A stretch of DNA of 64,000 bases from Panonychus citri (taxonomy: Eukaryota > Arthropoda > Arachnida > Trombidiformes > Tetranychidae), in contig NW_026515416.1 of assembly GCF_014898815.1 (NCBI RefSeq), positions 1,054,001 to 1,118,000 of the forward strand, in the 5' to 3' direction. Shown here piece after piece: positions 39,746 to 50,804 of the stretch. The notes beneath the pieces are model-generated. The model made no database searches. It was not told where the DNA came from and worked only from the letters and a program-made list of their open reading frames with translations. Numbering within the stretch: the first letter of the stretch is position 1; each line of letters opens with the position of its first letter. A program made the position numbers and the translations under genes.

Positions 39746-40669
39746 ATTTTAATTTTCACGGTTAATTGTAAGTTGATTTGAAGAGATTAAAAGTTGATCA
39801 ATTGAATGAAGATTTACCAGAAAAACAACTTTCTCACAATCGTAATGATATTAATCAGTTAATAGTAACAATTAGTTGAAGATAATGTTTATTTTAAAGA
39901 GATTGTTAGAAAAAGAGTGAGAAAAAAAAAGTATGAACCAATTTAAATGATTAGTTACATGACATTTTCATGACAACTTTGTATATATAAACAATTAACT
40001 TGGATCATTAAGTGTGAATTGGTTTGTTAGATTCGATACACAATTAGAAGTCTAAATTATCAAATATTGATAAACATTTTTAACGAGCGGACAATAATTG
40101 TTATGTGGTGTAAATGTGTAAACAAGAAAACAATAGAAGACAATAATTTCTTATTAACCCGCTCTCGCAGGATAACATATGCATTAGACGCTGCCGAAAA
40201 TGACCTGGGCCATTTTAAATCATTCCTTTTGTGTAATAATATCGGACGGATTTACCAGGAATGGGTTTTTGTTCAGGAAAATTATGAAAAAAAACAAACA
40301 AACGTGTCACAGTTTTAACAGGCGTCACACTCGTTGTGGAAACAAATGATTAGTAGATTAACTTACAATTCCTGGAATGAAAGAGAGATTCAAGTTTCAT
40401 GTGTCTTTAGGATTCGGATGATGGTGATGATGATGATAAAGACAATTTACAATCAATAGGATAATCAGGTAAGATTGAAGAGAAAGAGGTAAATTAGAAA
40501 GACAGAGATTTTTCCTCATAAGTATCAAACATAAATATGTACTTCATGATGGTTAATTCAGTAAAATTAACAATTGTTTGGTTTTGTGAAACATAAAGAA
40601 TCCATAGTTAAATCAACCATTTATAAAATTTTGCGTCAAAAAGATTGATGAGATGTCAAAGGTTGTGGT

Positions 40670-40699
40670 GAGAGAGAGAGAGAGAGAGAGGAGAGAGAG
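40670..40699. repeat. (GA)n microsatellite
   Basis: About 14 GA units with one interruption, 300 bases downstream of the afadin-like gene. Confidence 0.9.
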
Positions 40700-41004
40700 C
40701 ACAAGAATTTCTCCTTGACTCTCTTTCTTCACTATCTAATCCTCTTAAACATAAAAATTCCATCTTCTCATAATCGACAAGCACTTAAGATAATTTGGTT
40801 TTCACTAATAATTTTTGTGTTCTGTCTTATTATCTTGATAATCTCCATTAGGATTGTAAACGAAAACGGAACCAAAAATGAAATCCAATTTAAAGAATCC
40901 AGGTAACAACTAGAGATTAAGGTTTCCTCTGATAAATAAATTTTCTTTTTTCTTCTCATGTAAATATTCAAAATAAAATTTAAGTGATGGTAATTGGGTT
41001 GAGA

Positions 41005-43696
41005 TTATTTTGATTGTTGTTTTGATTCCTCTGTAAATAGTTTCATCTTTTCTTTAAATGTCAACTTTTCGGGTCCTTGGATGACAGCTTTGATTGGCTG
41101 ATTCTTCATCTTTTCAGCTTCTATTTTCTCCCGAGGATCCTTGTAAACTTCATGAGCACCAATAACATTTGGATTGTAATTTTTGTTTTGATTATTCTCA
41201 TCATTTTCATCATCCATTTCGAGCACTTTAATCATATCTTTAAGTGTGAAACTGGGTGAGGGTGAAGGTGTATAACTTTCACGTTTAATTGTATTATTTT
41301 TAGGGATAGTTGAATTTGTTGTGTTGTTATTCATTTTTGTGTTATTAATTGTAGGATTACTTGTTGCTGGTTTCATCACCCGAGGTGGTGGTGATGGTTG
41401 ATTAAAATTATTGTTAACAAGTAGTTGCTGTTGATGATGGTAACTTGTTGGTGTTGGCGTTGGCGGTAATGAAGGACCATTGTAAGGAATTCTCATTGGT
41501 TGAATTTGTTGTGGATGAAGTTGTTGATGAATTTGGTGCGGATGAATTTGTTGATGAATTTGCTGGTGAATTTGTTGCGGATGAATTTGTTGTGGATGAA
41601 CTTGAGGATGGATTTGCTGGTGAATTTGCTGTGGGTGAATTTGTTGTGAATGAACTTGTTGTGGGTGAGATTGAAGTGGATGAGATTGATGTAAATGTGA
41701 CACTGGTGTGGCATTGTTAAGCACTCTGTGCTGAGGGGAATCGGTTAAAAAAGGTGAAAGTCCATTCGTGTATGCAGCTTGTTTGGCTACAACCAAAGTA
41801 ACTGACATATCAGTTTGAGTAATTAAATTGGCAGCTACTTCTTGAGGAACATCAATAAGAGATTTATTATCTACTGATAACAATTGATCTCCAGGCTGTA
41901 GGCGACCATCCTAATTATAAGGAAAGAGTTTAAAATAAAAGATAAGTTAATAAGTAAATAATTTAAGAGGATAAGTAAAGAAGTAGAAAAATACTTACGA
42001 TATCAGCTGTTCCTCCCTTTACAATTGATTTGATAAAAATGCCAACACGTCCAGTCCTTAAGCTTCGGGCAGCGACAATAGATAACCCTAAACTGTGTCC
42101 GATTTTGTTTAATCTTATTATGACAGGAGCTTCTACTGGTGCATTTCGTATTGGCATTGGTATGGGTGTTGGTGAGGGTGATGGAAGAGAGGATTCGCTC
42201 ATCATGTATTTATTATGCATTGCAATTCCTGGTAAATTACCATAAATTCCTTGATTAATATTAATTAAAGAGTGATGGTAAGAAGGAGGCACTTGAGACA
42301 TGTAAGGTTGGGAGTGTTGAGGTGTTGGTGGTAAAGGCTGTTGTGGTAATTGCATTTGTTGTGGCATTTGCGGTGGTAATTGTGGCGGCAACTGTGGTGG
42401 CAATTGTGGTGGCAATTGTGGTGGTAGTTGTGGTGGTAATTTTGGTGATAATTGAGGTGGTAATTGTGGCGGAATTTGAGGTTGATTTTGGGATTGAGGT
42501 GGTAACTGTGGTGGTAATTGCATTTGTGGTTGGGGTGTTAATTGTGACTGTGATTGGGGCTGTGGCTGTGGTGGTAATTGTCGATTCTGTTGAGGTTTAA
42601 GTTGTGATGGTGGTGGAGAAATAAATTGTTGCTGTGGCTGTGGTTGTGGTGTTAATTGTGGCTGAAGTCCTTCAGGTCTCTTTTGTAAATGGAAAGTAAG
42701 TTGACCTTTTGCAGGATCATGATGTTGCTTAATTGCAAGTGGACAATCATCGTCATTTAAAATATACTGAATTATATTATTGTCAGCTGTTGGTGAGTTG
42801 GTAGGATCGATTATTAGAACTAAACAATAGTCACGAGCAGGTTCAACTTGCTTGGGTGTTTCTTCTCGATTATTCTTTTCGGCAGATTTCGGGTAAATAT
42901 CTCGGTATTTGTCCAATATCTGTTCAACAACAAAAGCAGCATTATCTTTGGTTGAAAGAAGTAAAGTTTTATAAGGAACTTCTTTATTTAAACATTCACC
43001 GAAAATTCTCAGAGTACCACCGGAATCTGGTCCATTTTCTTGTAATTGTTGAAGTTTTTGTTCTAATTTTTGTTTTCGGCGACGTTTCATCACTGCTTCC
43101 GGGTTAGAAATTGATCGGGTGAAACAGGTTTCTGGTAATTCATTGTACAACGTTTGGGCTAAAGTGTCTTTACCTGCTTGACCTTTCTCTTTCTCTTTTT
43201 CCTCTTTCTTTTTTTTCTCTTTTTTCTCTCTTTTGGAAAGTTTTCTCGACAAAAAGGAAGCTTTTAAATCAGTTGGAGGAAGAGCCGAATCACCACCATC
43301 AATTTTTTTCATCAAAAATCGTCCTTCCCTATCATCAGCATTCCAATTAAGTTGAACCAAGAGAGGACATTCATTGGCATCAAGTTTTCTCTCCTCACCA
43401 TTCTCATGTACCTCATAAAGACCATATTCAGGTATAGAAAGCATCCTAATATCAGCCCTAAATTTATCAATTAACGTACGAATAACATCATTGGTAGTAG
43501 CAGTAGATGCAACCTGTACACACTTGGTTGCAACTCTTTGACCATCATCTTGAAAACAAAATCTCATGACACCACAAAATTCACCATTTGAATCAGGTAA
43601 ACTAATATTAAAAAGAGGAACTCTATTAAGATTCCATTGGGTGATTAACTCAACTAAGTTATCCATATCACCCGTTTGAACACTTAACCGACACAA
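41005..43696 (-). CDS. Afadin/canoe-like scaffold with two Ras-association domains and PDZ but no FHA or DIL
   Basis: Two exons (minus), 43696-41999 and 41910-41005, joined in phase 0, give 867 residues (about 1800-2000 in usual afadins). Afadin links nectins and Rap1/Ras to actin at adherens junctions. Seen: RA1 (about 30-125; HGVMRF-type GEFCGVMRFCFQDDGQRVAT, DDREGRF), a Lys/Glu-rich basic linker, the conserved ETCFTRSISNPEAVMKRRR, RA2 (about 230-345; PDSGGTLRIFGECL, DDDECPL), a Pro/Gln repeat linker of about 150 residues, one PDZ domain (about 520-605; GHSLGLSIVAARS, DGRLQPGDQLLSVD), a His/Gln repeat, and a C-terminal LTFKEKMKLF resembling the afadin tail. Between RA2 and PDZ, where FHA and dilute (DIL) domains normally lie, the exon reads straight through only the repeat linker. 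ATG 43663 (MDNLVEL) is an alternative start. Head-to-head with CASC3. Confidence 0.9.
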
Positions 43697-44352
43697 GTAG
43701 AAGAAGAAAAAAAAAAGTTAAACAACAGAATAAAAAAAAAAGGAAACCACCAAACAAACAGAACCACGAAAAAGCAAAAAGTATCAAAAAGAAACCAAGA
43801 AACAATAAAACCAATCAAATGTATGAGAAAAAATTAGAACAAAAAATGAGAAGAAGAAAAATTAATAGAAAATCAAAACAATTAACTTGTCACATTAGAA
43901 AAGTGAATTAACTTGAAAGGAATTTCTCTCAACCAAAATGGCCACAGACAGAGAAAAAACGTCATCACCTTTTCTCTCTCTCGGTCTCTCTCTTTTTCGA
44001 TGTATCGATGTTTTCGATTTTCGATTAATCGAATTTGGGTTTGTTTTCATTTCTAATGTTGTTTTTTTTTCTATTCGCTTGCTCTTTGTGTTTATCTAAT
44101 TTAATTTTTCTGTTCCATTTGTATTTTATTGAATCTGTTAAATTATTTCTTTTTTGATCTCAACTGATCGTTTGTGTATCTCATTCTTTTATTGTTTGGT
44201 GCTGTTTCATTTGGCTCTTTAGCTCTTCATCTTTGTCTCTCGATTTTTTTTATAGCTCTCACTGTCTCTCTTTCTTTGAGTCTGTGTGTGTGTCTCTCTC
44301 TTTCTCTGTGTCTCTGACTTTGTGTCTTCTTCTTTTTTTTTAAATTAAGAAT
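43697..44352. promoter_or_regulatory. Bidirectional promoter region between afadin-like gene and CASC3
   Basis: About 650 bases separate the two start codons, and the genes diverge. The region lacks a clear TATA box. It contains GATGTATCGATGTTTTCGAT near 43998-44017, where TATCGAT resembles the DREF element (TATCGATA) common in housekeeping arthropod promoters, next to CGATTTTCGATTAATCGA, and long TC-rich tracts leading into CASC3. Confidence 0.45.
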
Positions 44353-47300
44353 ATGAGTCAAACGGAAACCATGGAAAAAGAGTTTTCTGAGACGGAATTG
44401 GCGGGCGGTGAAAGTTTGATTGAAGATGAGGATTTGTCAGACGAAGAGTATGTTGAGGCTCTTGGTGAACACGATGAAGATGGTAATGAAATTGTCTCAA
44501 AGAAAGTTAAATCACCTGTTTCATCACCCATTCATCAGCAGAAGAAAGATTCTGGTAAAGATGTTAAAACTGTGAAGAAAAGTGAAAAACCAGCAGACGA
44601 GAAACATGATGTTGTTGCCGTAGCTTCTTCTTCTTGTATTGTTGATACTGATGTTAATGCTACTGATAAAGAAAAAGAGACAAGCGAAAAAGATGAAGCC
44701 ATTTTAAAAGCCAAAGATGATAAGGATACTAATGATGATATTGATCAAAATGATGATAATGTGATGGATAAGACTCAAGTCAATTTGGGTGATGATGATG
44801 ATGAGGATGATAATGAAGAAGAAGTAGAAGGTGGAGAAATTGAAAAAGAGGAAAACGAAGATGAGGACGAAGAACATGAAGATGAAGAAAATGAAGATGG
44901 AGATGATGGTGAATCTATCGAAGATGAAAATGAAGCTGAAGATGATCAGGTAAGAATTTTAAAATTTATATTTCTCTTTAACTTTTGTTGGTAATATTTT
45001 GGATTTCTCCTTTGTTTTATGTTACAGGAAAATTCTGATCTTTCCAAACAAGCTAATAAAGAATTGGATGATGATGAAGACAGAAGAAATCCTCAATATA
45101 TACCAAAGAGAGGTGCTTTCTATGAACATGATGATCGTTTAGGAACTGATGATGAAGAAGAAGACGAAGAAAAAGAACCAGAAAAGGCTGAAGTTTCAGT
45201 TGAAAAGAAACCGGAAAATCCTGTGGTTGAAATAAGAAAAGCTAAAAAGCTTTGGTCCGATGATGCTAAATGGGGTCATGATATGTTTGATGATGATGAA
45301 CAGAGGCCCAAACCTAGAGACGAAATTGTTTCTACCTATGGTTATGATATAAGAAGTGAAGATGGTCCACCCAAAGCAAGAAGACGCCGTCGATATGGTC
45401 GAGGTCCAAATAGATACACTCGAAGTTGGAAAGATGAAGGTGCTTATTCCAAACCTAATGAGGCCCCAGCTCGAGAAAAGGCCAAACCTGAAGCTAATGA
45501 TAACCCGAAAAGGGAGAAAGAGCCAAATAGACCTTTTATCACAAAAGATGCCAGTGAAAAGCCCATCGATAATAATAGAAGTGGTGCTAAAGGTCAACAA
45601 CAACCACTAGCACAACCACAACAACAACAACGACGTACTGAATCTAAATCAATAGCAATGGAAGGAAGTGATCGTAAAAGACCACAACGTGAAAGAGACA
45701 CAAGAGATTCGCGAGACACAAGAGATTCACGAGATACAAGAGATTTACGTGGTCAACAACAACAACGTGATAATGATCGTAATCGAGATCGTAGGAGAAA
45801 TAGTTCCAATAATAATATGAGCCCCGGGCCCTCTAAAGATCTAAGAGAGTTTATTAATAACAAAAATGAAAGATTAGCTGGAGTTGGAGGTGGAGATGTT
45901 AGAAGAAATCAAAAAAATTTCTTTGAAAATGATTTTCCTGAACTTCCACAAAACAGTAAAGATAAAATGATGATGAGACAACAGCATCATAATCAACAAT
46001 TACATCATCAGCAACAATCAAGTGCAACAGGAGACACAAATCAACCCAATGCTTGGAGTAAATCACGACCAAAGCATTCAGATGCTAGAGAAACTATTCG
46101 AGGAGTTGAAAGCTCATTAGATTACAAAACGGAACCCTTAAGGGTACCCGAATCTTTTGACAATAAACACCGATCATTTAATCTTTCCGAGACAAATCCC
46201 AAGATCGAGATCGTTAAAACTCAAACTTTTGAAAACTCACGTTACTTTAATAGGCGACCATTAACCAAAGGAAGCGGAAGTCATCATCCAGAGCCATCGA
46301 ATAATATTAAAAAAGATCTGTCAATCCATAGGAATAATAGAGGACGAACAAGACCAACCGGTGAACGGGATTTTAGAAGTGAAGTTGGTCGACCGATAAC
46401 TAAAACAAGTCATTTGACTGATGATTATGAAGATGGTGGTAATAGTAGTGGAAATAATATGGAACAGCAACAAAGAAGAAATCGTTACAATGTTAATAAA
46501 GAGAGAGAATATCGAGGTAATCATCATGGTCCAGATGATCGTGATCGACGTGGAGATTCAGATCAGAGAGGAGGGCGAAGTTATCTTGACGATAGACATT
46601 ATGAGAGTCAATTTAATGATAATCAAAATGACATCTCAGGTGGTCTGAATAAATTAACACTAATTGACAAAGGTAACAATCGATTATCATCTTCAGAGGT
46701 AAATGATTCAAATAATTTATCCAAACCTAAACGATACTCATCATTACGCCAACATCAAGCTCAACAGCAACAGTCAGAACCTTTGTCACAACATCAACAA
46801 CTTAAACAACAACCTCAACCCTCACCAAATCAGCAACAATCAACACGAGATGTACATCAATCAAATTCAACTCAATATCCATCTACTTCTCAACATTTAA
46901 ATTTGAATCATCCAAGACAGTCAACCAATGTTCAATACTATGAGGCAGCAACCGGTGCCAATCCACAGGCAGCACCACCACCACCACAACCCCCAGCCAG
47001 TTATTACATTGACAATCGGTCACCACAATCATCATTTGGTTTCATACCCTCAACCAATATTGAAGGAGCTTCAAATGCGACCCGTTTCCTTTCACAAATT
47101 GCCCCTCGTTTTATTCCACCTCCAACCGCTCCACCACCCACAGCTCCTGAACCAAGGTTCATGGCTCAAGCGGTCGCCGCTGCCGCAGTCGCTGCAAACC
47201 CTGCAGCAGCCGGAGCAGGTACTATGCCCCCTGTGATCCCTGGTCCACCAGCAGCTACTTACTTGCCAACCTATCCACCCGGTTATCCACAATATCCACC

Positions 47301-47577
47301 TCCACCTCCACAAACTGCAGCCCAATTCACAATAGCTCCCCCTCCACCTCCACCACCGCCACCAGCTCCTGAAATGTATCGCGGAGGTGTCACTTACTAC
47401 GATACAATGACTCAACAAGTTAGCCCCCGACAATTACCCCAACGAAGGCCTAAAAACGCCTTACCCATTGTACCACCACCAGATTTACGTAATAATCCCG
47501 ATGGAACAGTAGATAACCAAGGATATGAAGTCGATGAAAATGATTTGAATCAAAACGTTGAAACAATTACCTGTTAA
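44353..47577 (+). CDS. CASC3/Barentsz (MLN51), exon junction complex core component
   Basis: Two exons, 44353-44949 and 45028-47577, join in phase 0 (CAG|GTAAGA...TTACAG|GAA) to give 1048 residues. Barentsz binds eIF4A3 and RNA in the exon junction complex and is needed for mRNA localisation and surveillance. Seen: an acidic N-terminal third (runs of Asp/Glu, residues 100-200), then the SELOR/Btz domain (about 215-340) in two conserved pieces: RNPQYIPKRGAFYEHDDR, and KLWSDDAKWGHDMFDDDEQR with YGYDIRSEDG, followed by an Arg-rich stretch. After it come Arg/Asp repeats (RDTRDSRDTRDS), Gln-rich and Asn-rich low complexity, and a C-terminal part with polyproline and an Ala run. It is longer than the human protein (703 residues) because of low-complexity expansion. 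Shares its upstream region with the divergent afadin-like gene. Confidence 0.93.
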
Positions 47578-48040
47578 AAATCATTGATTTGATGACAATA
47601 AGTAATCAAATCAACAAAAAAAAAAGTAAATTCAAAAGAACAAACAAATTTAAACAACAACAACAACAACAACAAAAAAGAATAGGAAAAAAACGTAAAT
47701 CCAAAAAATCAACAAAAAATTTCTTATTACATTTATGGATAAAAAAAAACAAATCTTAAGATAAACAAGAGACTAAATCAAAACAAAATTTAAATCGACG
47801 ATTAAATCAACTCTTCAATCAACAAACGAGAAAAAAAAATCATAAACAATTAATTTCTTTTTTTTTGAGTTGCTTGATTAAAAATTTGAAAATAAAATAT
47901 TGTATCTTGACATTATCGAAAAAAAATTTCTCCTCAATTTTACATTCACTGATTAAGAGACAATTAAAAAATAAACAATTAAGAGAAAGTTGGATTGGTT
48001 GAAATTTGATTTGGAAAAGAAAAAAGTTGAAAAAGTAAAT
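47578..48040. other. CASC3 3' UTR and spacer
   Basis: A-rich sequence following the CASC3 stop, with a (CAA)n run at 47653-47676 and AATAAA-like signals at about 47891 and 47971. No gene. Confidence 0.5.
47653..47676. repeat. (CAA)n microsatellite
   Basis: About seven CAA units in the CASC3 3' UTR region. Confidence 0.85.
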
Positions 48041-48112
48041 CTCTCTGGCGGGGAATCGAACCCCGGTCTCTCGCGTGACAGGCGAGGATACTGACCACTA
48101 TACTACCAGAGA
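48041..48112 (-). tRNA. tRNA-Asp (anticodon GTC)
   Basis: On the minus strand the 72 bases start TCTCTGGTAGTATAGTGG and end CCCCGCCAGAGAG. The acceptor stem TCTCTGG/CCAGAGA is perfect, the anticodon loop reads CTGTCAC with GTC, and the T arm is CCGGGGTTCGATTCCCCG minus one outer base. The internal A box (TAGTATAGTGG) and B box (GGTTCGATTCC) are intact. No intron; a T run for Pol III termination lies a few dozen bases on. Confidence 0.97.
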
Positions 48113-48539
48113 CTTCACATGAAAGAGAAGGATTTTTGCAACATATAAACCTAATTAAATTGATTGTTATTGTTAATTTTTTTCTCGCAATTAATTTTGA
48201 TTAATTTTCTCACACTTTATTATTAATCATTTAGTTAAATGGAAATATTTATCAACTTTATTGATTTCAAATAGTTAATAATGAATTGAATGTTGGATAA
48301 TATTGTTTATATCAATATCTCTGTGTGTGTATATTTGTTTAGGTTAATTGTTTGATTGAGATTCTCATGATGAATTAGTTAATCATATTGATTTTGATTT
48401 GTGTTTACTTATCATTTTTCAATTGTTAAGGTTGAAATGTGAACAATTGTTGTTTTTTTGTTCATTGATTTAGTTACCTGGATGTTGAAGGTTAGTTATC
48501 AATGAATGATTTGATTTTGAGTTTAATTGTTTGATTACT
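48113..48539. other. Spacer between tRNA-Asp and gustatory receptor
   Basis: AT-rich, with the recurring AATTGTT/GTTAATTG words. No gene seen; it should hold the receptor promoter. Confidence 0.5.
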
Positions 48540-50230
48540 ATGGATTCTAATGGGATTGATCGTCGTCAGGTTAAATCGTCGACTCGATGTCCTACACCCA
48601 AACCTAGCGAACGGAAGTTGAGTATTGTTTCCTGTTCCTCTTTGATTGCTCGTCATTTTGGTGAAAATGGTGAAAACGGTAATAAGGTTTTTCCGGGTGG
48701 ACATTTTGTTGGACATGGCGGTGGACAAAGTGACATTTTATCGATTGAAGATGTTGACCCAAATAATATGACGGATACTGAAGGTTCGGGGACACTTTTT
48801 GTTCTTAAAAATTTAATCTGGTCCATGAAGATTATCGGCTTATGGCCAAAAGCGCAGAGTAAATTTTTCGATCGGCTTAACCCTCAATCGTGGGTCGTTT
48901 TTGTTTACCTTCACGTTTACGCCGTTCACAATGTGGTCAACTGGTTATTCACTTATTATCAGTACTCAGGTGAGTTGACACTTGATCGAAAATATTATCA
49001 CCTTAATTGGAAAATTGGAGGTAAGATTATTTTTCGATTGACGAAACTTTTAGATTTCACAATTTTCTTGGAAAACGCATCCATGGTCATTAGAACTGGA
49101 GCAACGGCCGTGACATTTGACCTTTTCTTCATAAAATACTTGGAATCGGTTCGATCAATTAAACAAGTTGGACTTTTCCCCTTCAGTGAAGGAGGGGTCA
49201 GTCTAATGGAGCTTAAAACTCCGATCAATCTACTGGTCATCGCTAGTTGGGCCTATCTGATTATGGTTCTTGGGTTCACTTCGTGGTCAACGGCAACAAT
49301 GGGAGTCCAAAAGTTTATGGACTATTATTTTTATGGATTCAGGGTAATTATTTCAAATCAATCACGAGCCTTTCGATCACCAACAATTTAATCTATCCCT
49401 TAGGTCGGACATGTAAACGCCATCGTGATGAGATTCGTAATGGCCTTTGTTTGGATCGCTCATATTGGTATAACTTTGTCGGCGGAGATTTTTCTTAAAT
49501 CCTTTTACGTTGCTTCGTGCCTATTGTTGGGTAAAACGGCTCGAGCTTATAATGCAATGGTGGCCAATCTTGGTGAACAGGACACGATGACCGGAGCCGA
49601 TGTTAACAAGGTCAACAAATTACACACCCAATTAACTGACCTTGTCCATGGAGTGGACAAAAATTTCACCCTAAAAGCTTTCATCTGGATATCAACAATT
49701 TTCCTTAACCTTTGCATTAAAATTGGAATCATTTGTATCGCTACTGACCCAAGGTCAGTATTCAAGTTTCTTGGTACACAAATTTTGCCTCGAAAATTTT
49801 TTGATAAACTTTTGTTCATTTCTTTGTTTTCATTTTCGTTTAGTTGGGTGAGTAATGCTACACTGGACATTATTAACTATCTGGTCATTTTTGTCGTCAT
49901 CTCATTGACCGCTGCTGATGTTTCCCTTCAATGTGAGATTTTACTTCCGCTTGCCCACCGATTAGCAGCAAAGCGGACATGAAAAACTTGACCGTTCTTT
50001 ATCAGGCTAAATTGATGATCGCTAAGATGAGCCACCCGATCGCCCAATTAACGGGATGGAAATGTTTTGTTCTAGATCGACCCTTCATCTTGACCATTAC
50101 TGGAACCATCTTGACCTATTCAGTTGTACTCATGCAAATGTCCAGATCAATGGCCGCTCAAAATAACATGAAAAACTTGATCGCTAACAATACAAATCTT
50201 ATTGAATCAATGAAAAACTCAACAATTTGA
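48540..50230 (+). CDS. Gustatory receptor (insect-type 7TM chemoreceptor), frame break in last exon
   Basis: Exons 48540-49343, 49404-49753 and 49844-50230. They join in phase (AGG|GTAATT...TTAG|GTC and AG|GTCAGT...TTTAG|T). With one base restored in the last exon the product is about 513 residues. Gustatory receptors are inverted seven-transmembrane ligand-gated cation channels of chemosensory neurons. Seen: a hydrophilic N-terminus of about 90 residues, several hydrophobic segments (WVVFVYLHVYAVHNVVNW, INLLVIASWAYLIMVLG, FVMAFVWIAHIGITL), and a terminal TYSVVLMQM that matches the family TYhhhhhQF signature. The frame from the second splice runs to TGA at 49980-49982 (LAAKRT-stop), while the sixth/seventh TM part continues in another frame from 49979 (MKNLTVLYQAKL). 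No alternative splice I tried repairs this cleanly. Either a recent pseudogene or a one-base assembly error. Confidence 0.8.
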
Positions 50231-50804
50231 TTTAATATTCTTGATTACTTCTTAGTGTTGATAGTTAATTGTTAGTTAATCAGCTCTCTCTCTCACTCTC
50301 GTTGGATTTGATAAACTGTTATAATATTTAAATTCAATTGTATTCATGTAAAACTAAGTAATTAATTGTTAACCAATAAAATTATGTTGCACTTTGGAAA
50401 ATTCAATTGATTAGATTTTATCAATTAGTTGAGAGTCAATTTTTCTCAGACAATCAATTGATTGTTAAGAAGTAATTAATTTAACAACAGCAACAGGAAG
50501 TGTTTTTATTCAAGTTAATTAAGTTTATCGTAATAACTTATCAGATTATTCTAGTTGATTAAACAAATTGTTTATTTAAGTAACAAGATTAATTTATTTG
50601 ATTCGATATAAGTAATTAAATATCAATCGATTGACAAATTATTTAAATTATCTGGGAACAATTAGAATCAAGTTAATTAATAAGAAACTAATCGTCATTG
50701 AACTTTAGGCGATGACAATCAAGAAACTTTAATTTCTCAATTATTTTGTTAGAACTGTTTTTTTCTCCCTAATCAAATTAGTTAATTGTAATGGAATCAG
50801 TTGA
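50231..50804. other. Spacer between convergent receptor and kinase genes
   Basis: Both genes end here, with a likely AATAAA for the receptor at about 50376. AT-rich and otherwise featureless. Confidence 0.5.

Larger units (their letters stand above)
37569..41004. other. Intergenic spacer upstream of SNAP-25
   Basis: It likely contains the SNAP-25 promoter and a noncoding first exon near 38546-38700 (pyrimidine/GA-rich). A block with Grainyhead-like motifs lies at 39649-39745. The segment 40067-40318 has an 83-codon open frame with less AT bias than its surroundings but no recognisable domain. A GA run is at 40670-40699. Confidence 0.5.

Noticed and set aside
42322..42600. Val/Ile-rich plus-strand open frame
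   Set aside because: Antisense of the Pro/Gln repeat of the afadin-like gene.
49931..49966. 36-base GT-AG segment in the last receptor exon as an intron
   Set aside because: Its length is a multiple of three, so removing it leaves the TGA in frame; it is also very short and its removal deletes part of a helix.
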